DNA of 64,000 nucleotides from Pseudomonas azadiae (lineage in GTDB: Bacteria; Pseudomonadota; Gammaproteobacteria; Pseudomonadales; Pseudomonadaceae), in contig NZ_JAHSTY010000001.1 of assembly GCF_019145355.1 (NCBI RefSeq), forward strand, positions 1,550,001 through 1,614,000, read 5' to 3'. Shown here in pieces: positions 36,240-44,572 of the stretch. Every line of letters begins with the position of its first letter. Position 1 is the first letter of the stretch. The position numbers were made by a program, and so were the translations under genes. Under the pieces are notes generated by a model that was given only the letters and a program-made list of their open reading frames with translations, searched no databases and was not told the origin of the DNA.

Positions 36240-37763
36240 ATGACCGTGATCAAGCAAGACGACCTGATTCAGAGCGTTGCCGACGCCCTGCAATTCATTT
36301 CCTACTACCACCCCGTTGATTTCATCCAGGCCATGCACGAAGCCTACCTGCGCGAAGAATCGCCGGCGGCCCGTGATTCCATGGCTCAGATCCTGATCAA
36401 CTCGCGCATGTGCGCCACCGGCCATCGCCCGATCTGCCAGGACACCGGTATCGTCACCGTGTTCGTGCGCGTGGGCATGGACGTACGTTGGGATGGCGCC
36501 ACCATGGGCCTGGACGACATGATCAACGAAGGCGTGCGTCGCGCCTACAACCTGCCCGAAAACGTCCTGCGTGCCTCCATCCTCGCCGACCCGGCCGGTG
36601 CGCGCAGGAACACCAAGGACAACACCCCGGCGGTCATCCACTACTCCATCGTCCCGGGTAACACCGTGGAAGTGGACGTGGCGGCCAAGGGTGGCGGTTC
36701 CGAAAACAAGTCGAAAATGGCCATGCTCAACCCGTCCGACTCGATCGTCGACTGGGTGCTCAAGACCGTTCCGACCATGGGCGCCGGCTGGTGCCCGCCC
36801 GGCATGCTGGGCATCGGCATCGGCGGCACCGCCGAGAAAGCCGCGGTGATGGCCAAGGAAGTGTTGATGGAATCCATCGACATCCACGAGCTGATCAAGC
36901 GCGGCCCTTCCAACCGCATCGAAGAGATGCGCCTGGAGCTGTTCGAGAAGGTCAACCAACTGGGCATCGGCGCCCAGGGCCTGGGCGGCCTGACCACCGT
37001 GCTCGATGTGAAGATCATGGACTACCCGACCCACGCCGCGTCCTTGCCGGTGTGCATGATCCCCAACTGCGCCGCCACCCGTCACGCGCACTTCGTGCTC
37101 GACGGTTCGGGCCCGGCGTCGTTGGAGGCACCACCGCTGGATGCCTATCCGCAAATCGTTTGGGAAGCCGGCCCATCGGCCCGTCGCGTCAACCTCGACA
37201 CCCTGACCCCGGAAGACGTGCAAAGCTGGAAGCCGGGCGAAACCGTGTTGCTCAACGGCAAGATGCTCACCGGTCGCGACGCCGCGCACAAGCGCATGGT
37301 CGAGATGCTGAACAAGGGCGAAACCCTGCCGGTGGACCTCAAGGGGCGTTTCATCTACTACGTCGGCCCGGTTGATCCGGTGCGCGAAGAAGTGGTTGGC
37401 CCGGCCGGCCCGACCACCGCGACACGGATGGACAAGTTCACCCGTCAGATCCTTGAGCAAACCGGTTTGCTGGGCATGATCGGTAAATCCGAACGCGGCC
37501 CGACTGCGATCGAAGCGATCAAGGACCACAAGGCCGTGTACCTGATGGCCGTCGGCGGCGCCGCTTACCTGGTGGCGCAAGCCATCAAGAAGTCGAGCGT
37601 TGTTGCGTTTGCCGAGCTGGGCATGGAAGCGATCTACGAGTTCGACGTCAAAGACATGCCGGTCACCGTTGCGGTGGACAGCAAGGGCGAGTCCGTGCAT
37701 ATCACCGGTCCTGCCATCTGGCAGAAAAAGATCAGTGAAAGCCTGGCGGTGGAAGTGCAGTAA
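36240..37763 (+). CDS. fumA: Class I fumarate hydratase
   Basis: A 507-residue protein of the class I, oxygen-sensitive [4Fe-4S] fumarase family: cluster ligands in MCATGHRPICQDTG and MIPNCAATRH, the block GAGWCPPGMLGIGIGGTAEKA, and the C-terminal domain (GEKVLLNGKMLTGRDAAHKR-like, VGPAGPTTATRMD). It converts fumarate to malate in the TCA cycle. The ATG at 36240 is preceded by AGAGGA at 8 bases. It has its own terminator. Confidence 0.95.
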   Translation: MTVIKQDDLIQSVADALQFISYYHPVDFIQAMHEAYLREESPAARDSMAQILINSRMCATGHRPICQDTGIVTVFVRVGMDVRWDGATMGLDDMINEGVRRAYNLPENVLRASILADPAGARRNTKDNTPAVIHYSIVPGNTVEVDVAAKGGGSENKSKMAMLNPSDSIVDWVLKTVPTMGAGWCPPGMLGIGIGGTAEKAAVMAKEVLMESIDIHELIKRGPSNRIEEMRLELFEKVNQLGIGAQGLGGLTTVLDVKIMDYPTHAASLPVCMIPNCAATRHAHFVLDGSGPASLEAPPLDAYPQIVWEAGPSARRVNLDTLTPEDVQSWKPGETVLLNGKMLTGRDAAHKRMVEMLNKGETLPVDLKGRFIYYVGPVDPVREEVVGPAGPTTATRMDKFTRQILEQTGLLGMIGKSERGPTAIEAIKDHKAVYLMAVGGAAYLVAQAIKKSSVVAFAELGMEAIYEFDVKDMPVTVAVDSKGESVHITGPAIWQKKISESLAVEVQ

Positions 37764-37775
37764 GCATCACCCAAT

Positions 37776-37814
37776 AAAAGCCACGCGTTCGTAACCGATA
37801 GCGTGGCTTTTTTG
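37776..37814. terminator. Terminator after fumA, also serving the convergent Ig-repeat gene
   Basis: AAAAGCCACGC and GCGTGGCTTTTTT pair across a 15-base loop; the A and T tracts on both sides make it usable in both directions. Confidence 0.85.
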
Positions 37815-37856
37815 CTTGCCGTTGACTGCTTCAGGCGATGAGGCCTTCACGCCTGT

Positions 37857-40800
37857 TCATTGTCGGTCGTAGGGACTGTCCACGACGATGGTCGCACTTT
37901 CGCCCTTGTTATAGTTGACATAGATCCAGCCTGCCTCGTCGGTGTAAACAGCAAACGGCTCGCGGTTTATGATCACTGTTCCGGGAAAACCAGTCAGGAT
38001 TGCGCCTGTATAGGCAGAGGCAACTTGAATGCCATAACGATTGTAGGTGGCCGCCCCCCCCATTTCTTGAGGCCCGAAGGTATTCGCAACGATGCCCTTG
38101 TTATCAGCCAGCGAAATGGGCAAGACCCTGGAAGTGAAGTCCCACGCTACGATTTTTAGTTCAAGCCCAAGCAATGCTGCGGCAGTGCTGTTTTTACAGT
38201 CCAGCGTCCAGGTGAGCCCTTTGAGTGGCATTTTGCGCACAGTGCCCGCGCCCGGGGTCAGGATCACATCGTGCTCAACTAGGTGCTGCACCCAACCCAG
38301 CATCACATCTTGACCAATGATTTCTTCAGACAAAGGCCGTAACGTCAACGTGTGCTCCGTTCCCAGGCACGCATACAGCGGTTCACCAAAGACCTTGCCT
38401 TCAAATTTGTCAAACCTGACGGCGACGGCATCGCTCAGATCGTCGGATTCCAGGTGGCAGGGTAGATGCCAGTCCGGCAGTTTTGAGTTGAGCAGGTTCA
38501 GCCCAAATAACCCTGCGCTGCCTGAACTGCTGCTGATGGACCAAGACAGGCTTCCTCCCTCGAGAGTCCTTGCTTCCCCCAGTATTGGAGAAAACTCTAG
38601 CCCCAAGGATTGGGCATCCGCCAGATCTTCCAGCGTGACGGCTGTGTCTTTCAACGGGCTGCCTTCGCGCAGGCGCACTGTCAACGTATAGAGCCTGCCA
38701 CGCCGTAACCGCAGATCGTCCTTGGCCAAGTCAACCAGGTGACCATTCAAGAAGAGTTCGAAGTCCTTCGCCCAGGCATCCTCTGGTAGCGCCGTCACGC
38801 TAAAGCTGGCGCGGGTAAGCACTCCACCATTCTCACCGGAAACGTCAGCTTCGAGTTCTTTCACGCCGCTGGTCAATGGGGTGTAGGGGTAAGAGGCCCA
38901 ACCGTCTTTGTCGGTGAGCGATACTGACCACAACCCCATCCGGTCAAGGTCCGTCCAACGTACCTCCAGTCCCTCTTTTCCTTTATCGGTATCGTGATCA
39001 ACTACCTGCATGCGTAACAATACCGACTGACGATCGGCCACCACCGGCTGCGCCAGCACCGAGCCCAGCTCGGCGATCTCGTATTTGGCAGCAACGACCT
39101 CAAACGTGCGCACCGGCGACCATGGTGAACTGTCCCCAGCGTCGGTCTTTTGCGCTTGCACCCCATGCAGGCCCAAGGACCAGTTTTGCTGCGCACTCCA
39201 GCGCCAGGCGTTCACACCGTGAACCGTCCCAAGTAGGTTGTTGAGGTCGTCCACATGACGTAACAACACCTCACCACCGGTGGTTGCAGAACCCGATATC
39301 TGCGGTTTGCGCGACACCCGACTGTTTTGCGTTGGCCGGTTTATTACGGGCTCCTTCGGCGCAGCAGACACGGTGAAGGTGTGAGACGTGCTCCAAGGCG
39401 ATTCCCTACCCGCTGACTGTTGCTTGACTTGCAGCGCGATGGCCCCCGGAGCAAAGGCCTTCACCAGTGTCAGCGCCAGGACGCCCTGACTATCAGCCAG
39501 TTGCACGTGCAGGAGCGCCCCATCCTGAGCATTGCGCAGGCTCATCAACGCGTCGGGCAGCCCCATGACCTTGATGGGCGGGCGCGATGGGGTCTGGCTA
39601 TCAGCGACTGGCAGCAAAAATGTCGGGACCTGCAGCTCCGCTGCAACGTTAAAGACCCGCTCGGGGCTTGGTGCGGACTCCACGCCGGCAATGATTTGGG
39701 TTGCCCTGATCCTATTCTCGCCGACCGCCCAGCCTTTATCGGGAAGGAACGTCGCCTCATAGCCACCGACGGTGATCGAGCCTGAGACCGGATTTCCGTC
39801 GCCATCAATCACATTGACGTTGGCAGTGGCCGAGTGAAGATTAACGATCTTCAGCGACTGGCGTGAACCAACCGGGGTGACAGGCGGCAGGATATCGGGG
39901 GCGTGGGACCTTATTTTGAATAATCGACGGTCGCTTTCAACCGGCGTCAGCCCTCCCACCGAAAGCGTTGCAATGACGTCGTGAAAGCCAGGTTGCAGCC
40001 GCAACGGCCCTGACCGCCAGGTTCCGTCGGCATTCACATCGATGAAGGCAGCGAGTTGGGACGTATTGGCGTCCAGCAATGCCATGACCGCAGTGGGCAG
40101 CGCCACCGGCAGACGTCCGTAAGCCACATCGCCAAGCGTCAGGGTTTGATCGGGTTGCGGGTAATCAATGATCAGCGGGGTGAGCTTCACAGAAAAATCA
40201 CAGCGTTTGCTCAATGCCGACTCCACGCCATCTACGGTTTGTGACGCATACACTTGCGACTCCGCCCACCACATTTGATCCGGAATAAACTGACGAATGG
40301 CACCATCGCCAATAAACGTGCCCGGCACCGGAGCACCATTACTGATCAGCGTCAGTGACGCCGTTCCCCAGTGCACACCATGTAGGGTCAACGCCTGAAA
40401 GGGCGCTGCCGGCTGCGGGGGAGCAATGAAGTTCAATTGGCCGGGCCGGACCCCGAACTCGCACGTTGGACTGAGCTCGGACTCCAATCCGTTCTGGGTT
40501 TGCTTGGCGCGAATGTAATGCAACCCCGGCGCAAGGGCGTTGCAAGGGCCCTTCCAGGAGCCGCCGCTGACGAGGAAGGAGCCAAGCTGATCGCCTTCAA
40601 GGTCCAAGACCTGCACTGTGGCTCCCGAGCGCCCCGTTCCCGACAGTTGAAACGTTGCATCGTAGTTCTCCCCATTGACCGGGCAACTGATGGTCGGGCA
40701 TGGCGGTTTAGCCACAAAACTCACGCGCGCGCCGGGGTCCGACTGAAAACCATCTACGGTTTGCGCGGCTCGGACCTGATTGCTGGGACCCCAAGGGGCA

Positions 40801-43800
40801 GCGGGGGTGAAATAACGCAACGTGCCGGTTCCATGGAAAGTGCCACGCACGCTGCTGTTGGGATTAAAAACAGTCAGTTCGTCTGCGTCGTTATGCACAC
40901 CGGTGAGTTCAAGGGGCGCATACGGCTCGGCGGGATGAGCAGGCAACGTGACACGCGGTGCCTCCACCATAATCGTAAAAGTTCGTACAGGGCCAGGGTC
41001 CGATTCGACGTCATTGACCACTTGCCGAAGTTGTTTGTGTTTAACCCCCGGCATCAACCACGTATAGATACCGCTCCATCGCGTGCCCACAGCTGGCCAT
41101 GAACCCAGCAGCGTGCCGTCAGAATTCAGCACCTGCACCGTTGCTCCCAAGGCGCAGGCACCGCTCATTGTGAAAGTGGCGTCGCAGTACTCCCCGGACA
41201 AGGGTAAATCGAATTCGGGAGGATAAGGTTTGGCCATGAGCTGGATGGGCGCGCTTGGCAACGATTCTGCATCAGCCACCAATTGGGTTGCGTACACGGT
41301 TGTAACGACGCCCGGCGGCCAATAGTCGCTCGGTGTGAACTGGTAAATCCCCGCACTGCCACTGAATTTTCCAGGGACTTTTACGCCGTCGCTCTGGTAT
41401 ATGAACAATTTATCCACCGCCGGGTCCACCCCCAATAGGGTCAGCATCTGGGCCGGCTCGGCCAAACCCGACAGCGGCACGATGCTCAGGGTCATCGGCA
41501 AAATGCTGAACATACAGGCGGCACTCGGATCAGACCTGGCGCCACTGACGGTCTGCACTGCAAAGACGGTGTTATTGCCCGTTGACCAATCCTGGCTGGG
41601 CGTAAAGAGTCGCTGAACACCGGTTCCAGTGAACGTACCCGGGATGACCTTGCCGTCTGCGTCGAGCAGTTCCAGCGTGGCGCTGCCTGGATATACCTCG
41701 GTGATACTCAATACATGTCGTGCCGTAATCGGACCCTGAGGCGGGATAACTGATAGGGTTTTGGGCTTGATCGTGAAGGTACGAATGGCCGTGGGCGATG
41801 AATCAACATGGTTCACCACTTGGATCGCCTGGAGTTTGTTCGTGCCTGGCGTCGGCCAAAGGTAGCTCGCTGTCCAGTTTTTTCCTGTCACCGTGGCTTG
41901 AGCGAGGACGTTGCCGTCAGGGTCAAGGAGGGATACGGCCGCTCCCGACCGACACACGCCGCTGATTGGTGCATCAGCCGCGGTCAGCGACTGTTCCCTG
42001 GGCTCATGGATTACCGGCGCAACAGGCCTGGCGATCAGTGCCAAAGCATTGCTCGGGCCGGATTCCAGGCCGGCGACTTTCTGCGTGACCCAAATCCGCT
42101 GCTCACCTGCTTGCCAGGGCTGCAAGGGCGTGAAGGTGTAGTGGAGACGATCATGAGTAAATGTCCCTGCCACCTCGCCCTCTGCGTTGTTCATGCGCAG
42201 AATCGCGCCCTCGTGAAAATCACCGGTAACTGTCAACGCCTGCCGGGGTTCAACCGGGGACGCCAACGGAGGGGTAATCGACAGTTTGGCGGGCTTGATT
42301 TTGAACGACCGCTTTACTGGGGGGGAAAGCAATGTTCCCAAGCTGGTCGCCACGCTCAGCGTGTGCTGTCCGGGCTTGAGCGACAATGGCGTCGAGACCC
42401 AATTGCCATTTGTATCGGGCAGCGCAGAAGACACCACGTCACCGACGGGGAATCGCGACAACACCACGCTTGAGCCAGGTCCTGCATAACCTTGTTGTCC
42501 GGAAAACACACCGTCCTGCTCTATGACTTCCCCTTCCGCCGGACTCAGAACTATCAGTTTTCCGAGGGTTACGTGAAATGTGCATGGGGCACTGTCGGCC
42601 GATGTCACGCCGTTGTACGTCTGCACAGCCTTCACGGAATGGGTGCCTAGAGCCCAGTATTGGGCGGGAGAAAACCAACGAATCGTGGCGCCCCCCCTGA
42701 AGGTGCCGGGGATGATTTGATCAGTGTTTGCGTCATACAGAATAACGGCGGTGTTGCCGGAGATCACGCCGGCGATGTTCAACTCCTGTGCGGGAGGCGT
42801 CGGGATCGACGGCTGCACGATCAGCGGCGGCGGCGGCGGGATCTGGAAGGCTGAAGGATCGGAGAAATCGGATTGATGATAAACGTTCTGGCCTCGGTGA
42901 CAGGCTATGATCACGTGTTTTCCGATCGACCAACCGTAGGGTGCAATCGCCGCCCAAGTGCCATCCCAATCTACGACCGTGGCTAGTGAAGGGGTGCCAC
43001 TGCTCTGACCAACTACTTCAATCCTGATGCCTGGGTGACCCTCGCCATAAATGGTGAGAACGCTAGCCGCACTGACGTCGACCCTGATAATGCGCGGTGC
43101 CCGCAACAGCGTAAAACTCACCGAGTCGGACCGCGATTCGGTGCTATTGACCGTTTGAACCGCAACGAGCGTAACAGGATCACCGGATTCCAAGTCCCGG
43201 GTTGGCGTACCACTCCAGCGGTCTTTGGACGCTGTGGTGACCAGTACAACTGCATTCGACCCTGTCTGCCGCACTTCAATTCTGGCGCCGTTTGCTCCAC
43301 TGCCACTCAGTGGCGGACGAGCAACCTTGACGAAGCCAGGGTTGTCCAGGCCTGGCCTGAGGGGGCCTACCGTAAAGGTTCTGGGCTGCGACCAATCGGA
43401 GTATTCGTGCGGGGCTTTCCCACGTTGCCGCGCCCTGATGGTATGTGTCCCCACAAGCCAGGCCCGTTGGGAGGTGGCCGCCCAACTGCCATTTTCCTCG
43501 ACAGTGGTGGACATCACACCGCCTGCGCCTTCGGACAGCGCCACCTGTACGGGAAACCCTGCGAGTCCTCCTGCTCCGCGGATGGTAGGAAGCCCCGACG
43601 GCGATACGGCTATGTCGGTTATCTGAGGGGGTATTAACAGCGCGAAACCGACGACAACGGAGGGTGGCGACACTTCGCCGTTGTATACCTGAAACGCCCA
43701 TGCTTTTATCTCTTCGCTCATAGGCAAAGGGGAGCCGGGGGTGATTTGCCACCGGCCATTGCTGACCGTTGCCTCTTCAAGCACAAGTGTTGAGTTGGAG

Positions 43801-44300
43801 GTCAAAAGGACCTTCGAGCCTTCCAGACCCGTTCCACGAAAGGTCGGGAATGCTGTCCATGACAGGCCCGGCTGAGTGACCACTGGCGCTTCAATGCGTG
43901 CTTTCTGCAAGTTATAGGCATATCCCCACTTGCTGGTTGCACCCGCGTGATATTCGGCCCGAACCCAATCGAGCCACCAGATCCCCGGCGGAAACGTAAC
44001 GTCACAGGTCATTCGCGACTTGTGCGTAGGAAAACTCCACCAAGAGTTGAAGCGGTGTTTGACCTGGACAATGTGCGCCACACCCGCAGCATCGGTGTAC
44101 TGGACTTGGACTTTCCACGCGTGGATGGGAAAGCTTATCGTCAACGCGTAGGCCTGAAATACGAACGTTCTTGGAAGGGCTGCATTGCCGTTCGGGTGCT
44201 CAATATCAGGCGCAGGCCAATGAACGGCCATGATCTCGGTACGTTTTAGAACAGTTTTGGCAGGACGCGCCGGATGCAAGCCAGAGTTCTTCTTTTTCAC
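37857..44300 (-). CDS. Giant Ig-like repeat protein linked to the Tc toxin locus
   Basis: About 2147 residues. From about residue 100 to 1650 it consists of about 18 Ig-like repeats of 80-90 residues, most ending in a motif like 'xSxPSxxxxFxV' after 'VxAxQTVxGxxS'. Two repeat types alternate in the middle: one starting 'PxEPxxxLxLTGVH', the other 'PxxGExYDATFxxSG'. A different C-terminal region of about 450 residues follows, ending VIINREPFAVYTDEAGWIYVNYN. No signal peptide or membrane helix is evident. The GTG at 44300 has AGGAA about 9 bases upstream and was chosen over ATG 44447 and ATG 44231 in the same frame. It is divergent from the toxin operon, with a shared regulatory region. A structural, adhesive or accessory role in toxin assembly or release is a guess. 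Confidence 0.85.
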   Translation of the reverse strand: MKKKNSGLHPARPAKTVLKRTEIMAVHWPAPDIEHPNGNAALPRTFVFQAYALTISFPIHAWKVQVQYTDAAGVAHIVQVKHRFNSWWSFPTHKSRMTCDVTFPPGIWWLDWVRAEYHAGATSKWGYAYNLQKARIEAPVVTQPGLSWTAFPTFRGTGLEGSKVLLTSNSTLVLEEATVSNGRWQITPGSPLPMSEEIKAWAFQVYNGEVSPPSVVVGFALLIPPQITDIAVSPSGLPTIRGAGGLAGFPVQVALSEGAGGVMSTTVEENGSWAATSQRAWLVGTHTIRARQRGKAPHEYSDWSQPRTFTVGPLRPGLDNPGFVKVARPPLSGSGANGARIEVRQTGSNAVVLVTTASKDRWSGTPTRDLESGDPVTLVAVQTVNSTESRSDSVSFTLLRAPRIIRVDVSAASVLTIYGEGHPGIRIEVVGQSSGTPSLATVVDWDGTWAAIAPYGWSIGKHVIIACHRGQNVYHQSDFSDPSAFQIPPPPPLIVQPSIPTPPAQELNIAGVISGNTAVILYDANTDQIIPGTFRGGATIRWFSPAQYWALGTHSVKAVQTYNGVTSADSAPCTFHVTLGKLIVLSPAEGEVIEQDGVFSGQQGYAGPGSSVVLSRFPVGDVVSSALPDTNGNWVSTPLSLKPGQHTLSVATSLGTLLSPPVKRSFKIKPAKLSITPPLASPVEPRQALTVTGDFHEGAILRMNNAEGEVAGTFTHDRLHYTFTPLQPWQAGEQRIWVTQKVAGLESGPSNALALIARPVAPVIHEPREQSLTAADAPISGVCRSGAAVSLLDPDGNVLAQATVTGKNWTASYLWPTPGTNKLQAIQVVNHVDSSPTAIRTFTIKPKTLSVIPPQGPITARHVLSITEVYPGSATLELLDADGKVIPGTFTGTGVQRLFTPSQDWSTGNNTVFAVQTVSGARSDPSAACMFSILPMTLSIVPLSGLAEPAQMLTLLGVDPAVDKLFIYQSDGVKVPGKFSGSAGIYQFTPSDYWPPGVVTTVYATQLVADAESLPSAPIQLMAKPYPPEFDLPLSGEYCDATFTMSGACALGATVQVLNSDGTLLGSWPAVGTRWSGIYTWLMPGVKHKQLRQVVNDVESDPGPVRTFTIMVEAPRVTLPAHPAEPYAPLELTGVHNDADELTVFNPNSSVRGTFHGTGTLRYFTPAAPWGPSNQVRAAQTVDGFQSDPGARVSFVAKPPCPTISCPVNGENYDATFQLSGTGRSGATVQVLDLEGDQLGSFLVSGGSWKGPCNALAPGLHYIRAKQTQNGLESELSPTCEFGVRPGQLNFIAPPQPAAPFQALTLHGVHWGTASLTLISNGAPVPGTFIGDGAIRQFIPDQMWWAESQVYASQTVDGVESALSKRCDFSVKLTPLIIDYPQPDQTLTLGDVAYGRLPVALPTAVMALLDANTSQLAAFIDVNADGTWRSGPLRLQPGFHDVIATLSVGGLTPVESDRRLFKIRSHAPDILPPVTPVGSRQSLKIVNLHSATANVNVIDGDGNPVSGSITVGGYEATFLPDKGWAVGENRIRATQIIAGVESAPSPERVFNVAAELQVPTFLLPVADSQTPSRPPIKVMGLPDALMSLRNAQDGALLHVQLADSQGVLALTLVKAFAPGAIALQVKQQSAGRESPWSTSHTFTVSAAPKEPVINRPTQNSRVSRKPQISGSATTGGEVLLRHVDDLNNLLGTVHGVNAWRWSAQQNWSLGLHGVQAQKTDAGDSSPWSPVRTFEVVAAKYEIAELGSVLAQPVVADRQSVLLRMQVVDHDTDKGKEGLEVRWTDLDRMGLWSVSLTDKDGWASYPYTPLTSGVKELEADVSGENGGVLTRASFSVTALPEDAWAKDFELFLNGHLVDLAKDDLRLRRGRLYTLTVRLREGSPLKDTAVTLEDLADAQSLGLEFSPILGEARTLEGGSLSWSISSSSGSAGLFGLNLLNSKLPDWHLPCHLESDDLSDAVAVRFDKFEGKVFGEPLYACLGTEHTLTLRPLSEEIIGQDVMLGWVQHLVEHDVILTPGAGTVRKMPLKGLTWTLDCKNSTAAALLGLELKIVAWDFTSRVLPISLADNKGIVANTFGPQEMGGAATYNRYGIQVASAYTGAILTGFPGTVIINREPFAVYTDEAGWIYVNYNKGESATIVVDSPYDRQ

Positions 44301-44479
44301 GTCGGTTGTTCCTGCTGCAGAGGAAAAATATCGGCGGTGCCAGATATATTTCAGCACCTGGCTCTGCGTCACCTGTGAAAAATACCAGTCACGACCAACG
44401 GTCAATTGCCCGTATCGCTGCCTGTAGCTCGTAGTACTGAGCGGCATCTTCTTCTGACTTGCGCGACCGAAGCCTGCGC

Positions 44480-44499
44480 ACCTGTCAACTTTGACAGGT
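44480..44499. promoter_or_regulatory. lux-box-type palindrome in the toxin regulatory region
   Basis: ACCTGTCAACTTTGACAGGT has perfect 9-base arms around a 2-base centre. It matches the general lux box form ACCTGN(10)CAGGT known for LuxR-type activators and resembles the las/rhl boxes of P. aeruginosa. Its centre is about 43 bases before the start expected from a possible -10 TAGATT at 44521-44526, the position used by class II LuxR-type activation. Confidence 0.65.
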
Positions 44500-44520
44500 T
44501 ACGCAATGGCCCTTTCGTAC

Positions 44521-44526
44521 TAGATT
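44521..44526 (+). promoter_or_regulatory. Possible -10 of the Tc toxin operon
   Basis: TAGATT matches TATAAT at four of six positions. No good -35 is present at 17 bases because the lux-box-like palindrome overlaps that site, as expected for an activator-dependent promoter. The start of transcription would fall near 44532. Confidence 0.35.
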
Positions 44527-44572
44527 GACGCCGTACGCCCGCCACTGAATGGCTCACTCTGGGGAATGCGGG

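Noticed and set aside
36045..37700. 551-codon open frame antisense to fumA
   Set aside because: His/Gly/Arg-rich shadow of the fumarase codons.
44301..44447. N-terminal extension of the Ig-repeat protein to ATG 44447
   Set aside because: Weaker ribosome binding site than GTG 44300, and the extension has no features; kept only as an alternative start.
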